This document shows, piece by piece, positions 35,590 to 42,445 of a DNA stretch of 64,000 bases. The position numbers were made by a program, and so were the translations under genes. This DNA is from Candidatus Defluviilinea gracilis (GTDB lineage: Bacteria; Chloroflexota; Anaerolineae; Anaerolineales; Villigracilaceae). Numbering within the stretch: position 1 is the stretch's first letter; each line of letters begins with the position of its first letter. The stretch spans positions 248,001 through 312,000 of the forward strand of contig JADJWS010000007.1 of the NCBI GenBank assembly GCA_016716235.1, written 5' to 3'. The notes beneath the pieces were generated by a model. It saw only the letters and a program-made list of their open reading frames with translations. It was not told the origin of the DNA and made no database searches.

Positions 35590-37524
35590 CTATTCTGCCT
35601 CATCCAGCGTCAATTCGATCGTGGCTCGGGATGCGTCGTATCGTCTGCCCAGTTCTTTTACAACGGTCTGCATAACGCCTTCCACCGTTGTGGATGCCCA
35701 AATCTTCGAGTTAATCTCGGATAACATGCGTTCGCGCAAGGCGATCTGTCGCGATTCGCTTACCAACCGCGCGTTTTCAAGCGCCACTGCCGCCTGTGTT
35801 GCCACAGCGCTGACCAAAGACTCCTCTTCCGACGTCCATTCCTCCGGACTTTCGAGCCGGATCTGCCCCAGGATTTGGTCGCGCAGGCTGATGGGGATTT
35901 CCAGCTGTCGGGCTTTTTCATCCGATTCGTCGCCGACGCCGTATTCCAACTCCTCTGGCTGGCTGGCGATTCCGCTCCAACCGGTGAACAGGTATTGTTT
36001 CTGGATCGCGCGGAGTTCCCGAATATTTTGTTGCGCGTCCTGAAACAAGCGGGCGTTCTCGAGGGCAATGGCAACTTGATTTGCCATGTTTTGCAAGGTG
36101 CTGACCACCTCTGGACTAAAATCGGTTTCGCGGACGGAATGCAGGTTGAGAGCGCCAATGACCCGGTCGCTGGCAAGGAGAGGAAGCGCAAGTTCAGAAC
36201 GGGTATATGGCAGTACAGGCAGGTTGGCGCGGTACTTTTCGCCTGTGGTGTGCGGGTATGACTTGGGGGCGCGGTCGCGAATGGCGAGCCCAACGAGGTT
36301 GCTTCCTGAAACGTCCGTCTTATGCCGGCTTTTCAAGAGTAACTTCCCCGCCTCTCCGCTGGCTTCTTTGAGCTCAGCCCACTTCTCACTGGAATCAAGC
36401 AGATATACGCCTACAAAATAATATCCGAATTTTTCGGTAAACAAGTTGACAATGCTTGAGAGCATTACTGCGGGATCCAAACTCGAGGCGGCGACCCGCC
36501 CGATCTCATTGGTGGCTGATAGTTGCTTGGTCCGTTCAGTCACCTGTTGTTCGAGGTAGCTTTGCAGAGATTCGAGCCGCGCCACCATGCGATTAAAATG
36601 GATGATCACGATTCCCAGTTCGTCGGTGGCGCTGATCGGCGCTCTTGCCGATAGATCTCCTTGTTCGATGCGGTCGAATGTCTTGAGAAGATCGGTTACC
36701 GGGTCTGAGATCGACCGTGAGGCAAGATAAGCGATTGCGATTCCCAAGGCGAGCACCAGAATACTCAAAGCAACGATGTGTATCTGAAGATCCTGAAAAA
36801 TTGTCATCGGGACATCGTCTGTGAACAAGACCCGCGACACTTGTTGGTAGCCGATGGGGGCGAGAATGAGAATGCTGATGATGATGATTGCGAACATCAG
36901 GACAAGGAATTTGGACAGCGCCAATACGCCCGCCCGGCCTTTCATCTGACTTTCGAAATCTTCGGGGGTTAGTAACAGCCGAAATGGCAGGGTGAAGCGT
37001 CCCAGGAGAAAAGTGGCAAGTATGGCGTATCCCAACACGGCCGCGGTTCCGCCCATCAGGGTGTAGAGCGCGTTGCCTGGCGTGGGCGTGTTGGTTGGCG
37101 TTGAGTTTTCTGTGATTGCGATTAAAGCGGTTGTCGGGATTACATTAAGAACAAAAGCGATCGCAATGGATGCGAATCCGTAACGAACCGTTAGGCTGGT
37201 CAACTCGCGCCAGGCGGTTAGCTCGTCCTTAGGCGGCGCAATGGGGGAGGCTTTGCCGGATATTTCATCCAGTCTTTTTCTGGCGGTGGTGGTCAGCCTC
37301 ATGCCCACGAGTAGCAAGGTCAAAAAAGTGACCACGATCAGCGCGGGAGCGAGAATGGGCAGAAAGCCGAGTTGTATTCCAGCGCTGGCGGTGTTGACCC
37401 GGACCGAAACGATTCCGGGTATCGCGCCCAAAAAGGCGATCACTTGCGCGAGTGCGATGATGAGCGCCAGATGCCAGCCGCCCAGCCGGGCAAAGAGGCG
37501 TTCGAAAGAAAGATAAGCGCTCAT
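35590..37524 (-). CDS. GAF receptor 2: six-helix membrane module, HAMP, GAF
   Basis: The 644 residues contain six transmembrane helices (about 18-38, 53-73, 112-136, 154-176, 203-224 and 248-268) directly followed by HAMP (268-322). This is the arrangement seen in six-helix membrane adenylate cyclases, but the cyclase is replaced by a GAF domain (334-490, LPVLPYTRSE), the linker with W in FTGWSG, a half-GAF and the GAF stub. The Thr/Pro-rich loop at about 139-150 is extracytoplasmic. There is no catalytic domain. The ORF overlaps receptor 1 by four bases. Confidence 0.87.
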   Translation of the reverse strand: MSAYLSFERLFARLGGWHLALIIALAQVIAFLGAIPGIVSVRVNTASAGIQLGFLPILAPALIVVTFLTLLLVGMRLTTTARKRLDEISGKASPIAPPKDELTAWRELTSLTVRYGFASIAIAFVLNVIPTTALIAITENSTPTNTPTPGNALYTLMGGTAAVLGYAILATFLLGRFTLPFRLLLTPEDFESQMKGRAGVLALSKFLVLMFAIIIISILILAPIGYQQVSRVLFTDDVPMTIFQDLQIHIVALSILVLALGIAIAYLASRSISDPVTDLLKTFDRIEQGDLSARAPISATDELGIVIIHFNRMVARLESLQSYLEQQVTERTKQLSATNEIGRVAASSLDPAVMLSSIVNLFTEKFGYYFVGVYLLDSSEKWAELKEASGEAGKLLLKSRHKTDVSGSNLVGLAIRDRAPKSYPHTTGEKYRANLPVLPYTRSELALPLLASDRVIGALNLHSVRETDFSPEVVSTLQNMANQVAIALENARLFQDAQQNIRELRAIQKQYLFTGWSGIASQPEELEYGVGDESDEKARQLEIPISLRDQILGQIRLESPEEWTSEEESLVSAVATQAAVALENARLVSESRQIALRERMLSEINSKIWASTTVEGVMQTVVKELGRRYDASRATIELTLDEAE

Positions 37525-39653
37525 GCGGGCTGGCTTTCCTGGTCCTTCTTGTCATCGGCGCTGACCGCGAGTTTGATGCGCGCGCGGGTGGCGCCAACAG
37601 CGCGGGTAAGTTCGCTGGCGGTTGTCGCGAGGATGGCTTGCATATCTGTGGTGCGCCGAATTTTGTCGGAAATTTCAAAGATGATTCTCTCGCGCTCTGC
37701 CTGCGAACGGATTTGCTCGAGAAGGCGCGCGTTGGCAATGATCGCCGCAAGGCTTCCGCCTAGGGTTCCCAGCAGTTCCTCATCGTTCTCTGTGTACGCG
37801 CCGATTTGCTCGCTTTCCACATTCAATACGCCCAATAATTCGCCTCGGTAGAGCAGAGGGATCGCCAGTTCAGATTGCGTGTTCGGACTGCCTTCGATGT
37901 AGCGCGAGTCCTGTCTTACATTCGAAACGCGCAGGGGCTTGCGATGCAAGGCTGACCAACCGGTGACGCCGCTTCCGAGCGCGATGGATTGTTTGAAGAT
38001 CTCATCCGCATACCCCACCGCGGCCTTTACCTCCAGCGTATTCTTTTCTTTGTTGAGCAAAAGAATGGTCACGCGATCGCCGCCCAATGTCACTTGCAGT
38101 CCGTTGACTGCGGAGGAAAGCGCTTCGTCCAGCGTGGTTCCCGATGCCGCTGTGGTGGTGATGTGGTGGAGCAGGCGGTGTTGCGCGAGGTGTTCCTGGG
38201 TTTCCGAGAACAACTCGGTGTTGATCACTGCGATGGCTAATTGATCGGCTAGGATTTGCAGGATGCGAAGATTATCGCTGGAAAAAGCATATGCGCGTTC
38301 GCTTTGCACATCGAGCACGCCGAGGATGCGATCCGCCACTTTCAAAGGGATCGCCGCTTCCGCGCGGGTATCCGGCAAGACCGGATTCGGATAATAGGTG
38401 GCGTCTCGCGTGGTGTCGTTCACAACGAGAACTTCGCCTTTGCCTGCCACAAAACCGACGATGGACTTTGAGCCAACGCCAAGTTTGTGGTTTACCCGTT
38501 TCAGTTGCGCGCCCGCGTCGCCGGTGGAGCCGCGCACCACCACAAATTCACCGGGCATATCCTTGAGGAAAACAGAAGCGTGATAAAAATTGAAGCGTAA
38601 CCGAATTAAATCCACCGCTTTTTGTAATAACTCGTCCAGGTCCAGCGAACTGCTGATATCGCGCGCGATTTCAGCGGCAGTTTCGAATTGCAAAACGACT
38701 TGCTGGCTTTCGTCCAACAGACGAGCATTGTAGACGGCGCCAGAGACCTGGCTGGCAACCGCGACGGCAAATCGCAAGTCGTCATCGTCAAAACCGTATT
38801 CGTTTTCCAAATCCTGCACGATAAGCGCGCCGATGGCTTCTCCGCGCGCTAACAGAGGCACGCCCATCCATGAGCGCGGAAGTTTGCCGGTTATTTTCGC
38901 TCCCATGGCGACGATCCGTTTTTCGGTATCCGAAACGATCAACAGAGGTTCGCGCGTGCGGAGGAGAATGGAGGTCAGCCCCTCGCCGAGCGGGAACGTG
39001 TCGAGGGATGAGAATTGTCCCTCTTCATAGAGATACGGAATGTTGATCGAATTGGTCGATTTGTCGTAGAGCGCGATCACAAATCCATGATCGCCAATCA
39101 CGCTGATGAATTGATCGTGAATGGATGAATACAGGGTTTTCAAGTCGCTGACTGTTGCCGCGTTGGAGGCAAGAATGCTCAAAGCGCGGCTTTCCAGGGA
39201 GCGCCGTTCGCGCTCCACGGGCTGGGACGGGGCTGTGGAGTTTGCGACGACCTTGGTCGTCAACTGGATCGTCCGCTGAAACGAGTCGATCAATTCATCG
39301 CTAATAGTCTGGCCCGCTCGCGCGCCGATCATCACCAAACCGCGCATATCCGCGCCTTGCATCACGGGAATGAACGCCGCAGACTCGCACTCGAACTGAC
39401 GAATATAGTGGAGCATATTGAACTGAGTCAACGATTCAGGCAACGACCTCCCGCTTGCCGCATCCACCCTTACAAACCCGCGCGTAATGTGACCTTCAAT
39501 ATCCCGGACAGACAATTCATGCCCGCGAGGAATCGTCGCCTGTGGTTCTCGCGCGCGCGGGTCTGAAAATTGCGCAAGTTGCAGGTGATCTCCATTGGCT
39601 ATAAAGTAAGCCGTGAAAAAGAACGCGTTTCCTTCGGGGAAATTTTGATTCAT
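37521..39653 (-). CDS. GAF receptor 1: soluble protein of four GAF units, no output domain
   Basis: This is the only receptor without transmembrane helices (710 residues). It opens in the middle of a GAF domain: residues 1-140 (AFFFTAYFIANGDHLQLAQF) lack the usual first helices. Full GAF units follow at about 155-320, 325-480 (YYPNPVLPDTRAE) and 485-645, and it ends with the same truncated GAF start (650-700) as the membrane receptors. It lacks the Trp linker seen in them. It could be a cytoplasmic sensor or an adaptor between the membrane receptors and the kinase. It lies 14 bases downstream of the first receiver pair. Confidence 0.87.
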   Translation of the reverse strand: MNQNFPEGNAFFFTAYFIANGDHLQLAQFSDPRAREPQATIPRGHELSVRDIEGHITRGFVRVDAASGRSLPESLTQFNMLHYIRQFECESAAFIPVMQGADMRGLVMIGARAGQTISDELIDSFQRTIQLTTKVVANSTAPSQPVERERRSLESRALSILASNAATVSDLKTLYSSIHDQFISVIGDHGFVIALYDKSTNSINIPYLYEEGQFSSLDTFPLGEGLTSILLRTREPLLIVSDTEKRIVAMGAKITGKLPRSWMGVPLLARGEAIGALIVQDLENEYGFDDDDLRFAVAVASQVSGAVYNARLLDESQQVVLQFETAAEIARDISSSLDLDELLQKAVDLIRLRFNFYHASVFLKDMPGEFVVVRGSTGDAGAQLKRVNHKLGVGSKSIVGFVAGKGEVLVVNDTTRDATYYPNPVLPDTRAEAAIPLKVADRILGVLDVQSERAYAFSSDNLRILQILADQLAIAVINTELFSETQEHLAQHRLLHHITTTAASGTTLDEALSSAVNGLQVTLGGDRVTILLLNKEKNTLEVKAAVGYADEIFKQSIALGSGVTGWSALHRKPLRVSNVRQDSRYIEGSPNTQSELAIPLLYRGELLGVLNVESEQIGAYTENDEELLGTLGGSLAAIIANARLLEQIRSQAERERIIFEISDKIRRTTDMQAILATTASELTRAVGATRARIKLAVSADDKKDQESQPA

Positions 39654-39667
39654 TGAAATCTAATTTT

Positions 39668-40111
39668 TTAGCTGAACTCCCAGACCGATTCGCCGTTTAG
39701 AATTCGACGGATCTGATCGGGAAATTTATCGGGATCGAGCGGCTTACCGAGGAAGCCATCGAAACCGGAATCCTTTGCCTTGTTCATTTGGTCCGTGCTT
39801 GCCTCGGCAGTGACGGCAATGATCGGGATCGAGCGTAGCTTCTCAGACGCGCGGATCTTTTTCAAAGCGCCGTACCCATCCTCGTAGGGGAGGCGGATAT
39901 CCATGAGAATCAGATCGAGCCGGGATAACGTGTCGGCATATTCGACCACCTCGTAGCCGGACGTTTTCCATTCGCAATGGATTCCCAAATACCCCAACAT
40001 TCGGGCAATCAACACAAAGTTAGCGACGTTATCCTCAACGACCAGAACGGTCGCGTCCTTTGGAATCGTCGGCTTTCGGATGGGTTGGGTATCTAAAACA
40101 TTTTCAGACAT
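39668..40111 (-). CDS. single-domain response regulator (DivK/CheY-like)
   Basis: The 147 residues hold one receiver: E26/D27 in VLVVEDN, the phospho-acceptor aspartate in LILMDIRLPYEDG, Thr in AVTAEAS and Lys in GFLGKPLD. There is no output domain; the first 20 residues are an extension. Its start overlaps the stop of the preceding receiver gene by eight bases. As the second gene of the receptor operon it is a plausible phosphate acceptor or shuttle for the hybrid kinase at 15021-18794. Confidence 0.92.
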   Translation of the reverse strand: MSENVLDTQPIRKPTIPKDATVLVVEDNVANFVLIARMLGYLGIHCEWKTSGYEVVEYADTLSRLDLILMDIRLPYEDGYGALKKIRASEKLRSIPIIAVTAEASTDQMNKAKDSGFDGFLGKPLDPDKFPDQIRRILNGESVWEFS

Positions 40112-40496
40112 GTGCTCTCCTCGCGAGGAACTTTTCTACTTCTCGAACCAGTTGATCGATATCGATCGGTTTTTGGATATACCCATCACAGCCAGCCTCG
40201 ATGGTTTTTTCGCGGTCGCCCCGCATCACATTGGCTGTGATGGCGAGGATCGGAACCTTGCCGAACCCATCCATGGCTTTGATCTGCGCCGTCAGGGTGT
40301 AGCCGTCCATATCGGGCATGTTGATATCCATTAAGATGAGATCGGGGCGGCGCGTCTTCAGGATTTCAAAGGTCTCTTGGGCGCTACTGGCTTCGACCAG
40401 CGCGTATTTTTCCGCCAACAAGACACGCCTCACCAGCATTCGGTTTTCGGGATTGTCTTCCACATACAGGATCAAATTCTTGGCGCTCTCGCTCAT
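40104..40496 (-). CDS. single-domain response regulator, first gene of the receptor operon
   Basis: I place the start at ATG 40496 (MSESAKNL), giving 130 residues. The longer frame to 40601 would read through the tRNA terminator. The protein is one receiver with YVEDNPENR, the acceptor aspartate in LILMDINMPDMDG, ITANVM and the lysine of GYIQKPID, closest in style to DivK. It begins about 75 bases after a strong terminator, so the operon promoter must lie in 40497-40570. I see no convincing -35/-10 pair there. Confidence 0.9.
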   Translation of the reverse strand: MSESAKNLILYVEDNPENRMLVRRVLLAEKYALVEASSAQETFEILKTRRPDLILMDINMPDMDGYTLTAQIKAMDGFGKVPILAITANVMRGDREKTIEAGCDGYIQKPIDIDQLVREVEKFLARRAHV

Positions 40497-40570
40497 CAAT
40501 AGTGTGTCTCCAGACTGAATTTTACATACTACCTTTGGGGGATGACATGACAGCAACCTTGCAAATTCCC

Positions 40571-40600
40571 CAACAAAAATGTCGAGGCGGAGCCTCGACA
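40571..40600 (-). terminator. rho-independent terminator of tRNA-Gly
   Basis: On the reverse strand the stem GTCGAGGC/GCCTCGAC (arms 40592-40599 and 40581-40588) has a three-base loop and an extra U-A closing pair, and is followed at once by ATTTTTG. This stem and U-tract fit an intrinsic terminator. It lies just downstream of the tRNA and isolates the sensory operon from it. Confidence 0.85.
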
Positions 40601-40605
40601 TGCAG

Positions 40606-40677
40606 AGCGGGTGATGGGACTCGAACCCACGATATCTTGCTTGGGAAGCAAGCGTTCTACCACTGAACTACACCCGC
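40606..40677 (-). tRNA. tRNA-Gly(CCC)
   Basis: The reverse strand folds as a 72-base cloverleaf. The acceptor stem is GCGGGTG/CACCCGC, the D stem GTTC/GAAC, and the anticodon stem CTTGC/GCAAG carries loop TTCCCAA, so the anticodon is CCC. The T arm has loop TTCGAGT. The discriminator base is U, as expected for glycine, and CCA is not encoded. Variable loop and stem lengths are regular. Confidence 0.96.
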
Positions 40678-40751
40678 TAGATGTTCAAAATTATAGCCAT
40701 GCGAATCTGTTGTGTCAATGCGGATATAAAACCCGCTTCGCCTCGACGGGG

Positions 40752-41753
40752 CTACTGTTTGCGCCCTAGCAAGCGACTCGTCAACTCGAACAACGCTCCG
40801 CCCGCCTCGCCCTGCGGGTCTGCCTCGCGCAGATTCATCAACGCGAGATCGGTCATCTGCTTCGCCGCCTCTTGCGCCGCGAGCAAGCCGCCTTCACTCG
40901 CAAGCAAACGCGAAACCTCGCCAACCTCATCGGGCTTAATCGGTCCCTGCGCCCAACTTTCCGCGAACTTTCCTTTTTTCTCAAGCCCCGCCAAAATGGG
41001 AAGAGAATTTTTCCCTTCCACCAGATCGCTCGCAACCGATTTGCCCGTCACTTTCTCGTCGCCCCAGATTCCTAAAATATCATCCTGCACTTGAAACGCG
41101 AGACCAAGATAATGCCCATACGAGCGATAGACTTCCTGCTTCTCCTCGTCCGCGCCGCCAAGCAACGCGCCGATGTGACAACACGCCGCGATCAGCGCGG
41201 ATGTTTTGCCTGAGATCATGTGCCAATAATCTTCCACGCCGAGATCGTTTCGTTCTTCATAAGACATATCAAGATACTGTCCGCGTGTGAGATCGAGACA
41301 AGTGTTATGCAGAATCCCCGCCGCTTTCATCACAACCTCGGCTGGATAGCTATCTTTCAAATCAACAATTGCCTGACTCGACATCACGAACAACGCATCG
41401 CCAACATTGATCGCCATCGGCGCGCCCCATTTGACCCACGCCGTATCCCTGCCTCGTCGCTTCGATGAATTATCTTGGATGTCATCATGCACGAGTGAAA
41501 AGTTGTGCACCAATTCAATCGCCGCCGCCGCAGGTAGCGCAAATTGCCAATTTGCACCACAAGCAGATGAAGTCAACAACACCAACAGCGGACGAATCCG
41601 TTTGCCAGTCGCTTCGGGACCCGCGCCTTCACCCGTCCAGCCCATGTGATAGGTGAGCATCTCGTGGAAAGGCTTTGTGCGCGGCGAATCCAATCGCGAG
41701 ACTTGTTTTTGCAGCTCGGCTTCGATGGCTGAGATGAGTTCTTTTGTGTCCAT
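40752..41753 (-). CDS. trans-polyprenyl diphosphate synthase
   Basis: The 333 residues show both aspartate-rich motifs of the family: the first in SLVHDDIQDNSSKRRG (DDxxD) and the second in FQVQDDILGIWGD. The chain condenses isopentenyl diphosphate with allylic diphosphates. The residues before the first motif are small or aliphatic, so product length (geranyl, farnesyl or geranylgeranyl) is not fixed by eye; a geranylgeranyl-type enzyme is my guess. The HAD phosphatase gene ends... four bases upstream of this start on the same strand. A type 2 isomerase (fni) at 53300 supplies the same pathway. Confidence 0.92.
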   Translation of the reverse strand: MDTKELISAIEAELQKQVSRLDSPRTKPFHEMLTYHMGWTGEGAGPEATGKRIRPLLVLLTSSACGANWQFALPAAAAIELVHNFSLVHDDIQDNSSKRRGRDTAWVKWGAPMAINVGDALFVMSSQAIVDLKDSYPAEVVMKAAGILHNTCLDLTRGQYLDMSYEERNDLGVEDYWHMISGKTSALIAACCHIGALLGGADEEKQEVYRSYGHYLGLAFQVQDDILGIWGDEKVTGKSVASDLVEGKNSLPILAGLEKKGKFAESWAQGPIKPDEVGEVSRLLASEGGLLAAQEAAKQMTDLALMNLREADPQGEAGGALFELTSRLLGRKQ

Positions 41754-41756
41754 GCG

Positions 41757-42365
41757 TTAGAGAATTCCCATATGAGTTAATTCATCTTCCAATTGTTCGG
41801 GCGATGTGAAATGGATTGTAACAAATCCCATCCGTTTTGCCTGTTCGATGTTCACCAGCGAATCATCAATGAATACACATTCGCTCGCGAGTCTGCCGAT
41901 CTTTTCAAGCATGAGGTTGTAGATCTCAGGCTCAGGCTTCACAAAACCGACGTTTGCCGAAATGACCATGTCATCGAGCATGTTGAAGAAATCATACTTT
42001 TCTCGTGCAAACGGAAATGTCTCCGCCGACCAATTGCTCAACCCATACAGTGGATAGCCCGCCTGTTTGAGTCGCTTCAAAATTTCGACTGTACCTGCGA
42101 ATGTATCGCCTATCGAATCTTTCCAATGATCGTGATATGCCTGAAACAAATGCGCGTATTGCGGGAACTTCTGCGAATGGTCAGCCACGCCTTCTTTGAA
42201 TGTGCGACCTTTATCTTGTTGCGCGTTCCATCCCGCAAAATCCACTTCACTGAAAAATTTCCTCATCGCCTCTTCATTCTCAAAATGACGACGATACACA
42301 TACCACGGATTCCATTCGAGCAAAACATTCCCGAAATCGAAGATGATGGCTTTGATGTTGTTCAT
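41757..42365 (-). CDS. HAD-superfamily phosphatase (YihX-like)
   Basis: The first ATG in frame is 42365 (MNNIKA), giving 202 residues; a TTG two codons earlier is less likely. Motif I is IFDFGNVLLEW, motif II the Ser in YGLSNWS, motif III a Lys in GFVKPEPEI, and motif IV FIDDSLVN. This is the FDxGNV subgroup of HAD phosphatases that includes glucose-1-phosphatase YihX, in which the second motif I aspartate is replaced. The cap is helical (about 20-85). The substrate is not predictable. It lies directly upstream of the polyprenyl synthase gene, with a gap of three bases. Confidence 0.88.
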   Translation of the reverse strand: MNNIKAIIFDFGNVLLEWNPWYVYRRHFENEEAMRKFFSEVDFAGWNAQQDKGRTFKEGVADHSQKFPQYAHLFQAYHDHWKDSIGDTFAGTVEILKRLKQAGYPLYGLSNWSAETFPFAREKYDFFNMLDDMVISANVGFVKPEPEIYNLMLEKIGRLASECVFIDDSLVNIEQAKRMGFVTIHFTSPEQLEDELTHMGIL

Positions 42366-42374
42366 ATGCAAGAC

Positions 42375-42429
42375 CGTCCCGCAGGTTTGATTTCAGGACT
42401 CTGCTGAATCCCAGGAAACCTGCGGGACG
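42375..42429. repeat. perfect 14-base inverted repeat
   Basis: CGTCCCGCAGGTTT at 42375-42388 is repeated as its exact reverse complement at 42416-42429. It lies in the 80-base gap between the flavoprotein stop and the HAD start. No U-run follows on the reverse strand, so it is not a clear terminator. Its core (GCAGGTTT...AAACCTGC) resembles the AAACCTG/CAGGTTT palindromes at 61172 and 61253. Confidence 0.6.
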
Positions 42430-42445
42430 TTTTCCCTATGTCACG

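Noticed and set aside
19563..39653. Receptors as methyl-accepting chemotaxis proteins
   Set aside because: None has the long methylation helices or the conserved hairpin tip of MCPs, and there is no CheA, CheW, CheR or CheB in the window.
40497..40601. 35-codon extension of the first receiver gene
   Set aside because: It would be translated through the tRNA-Gly terminator; the ATG at 40496 fits the receiver fold.
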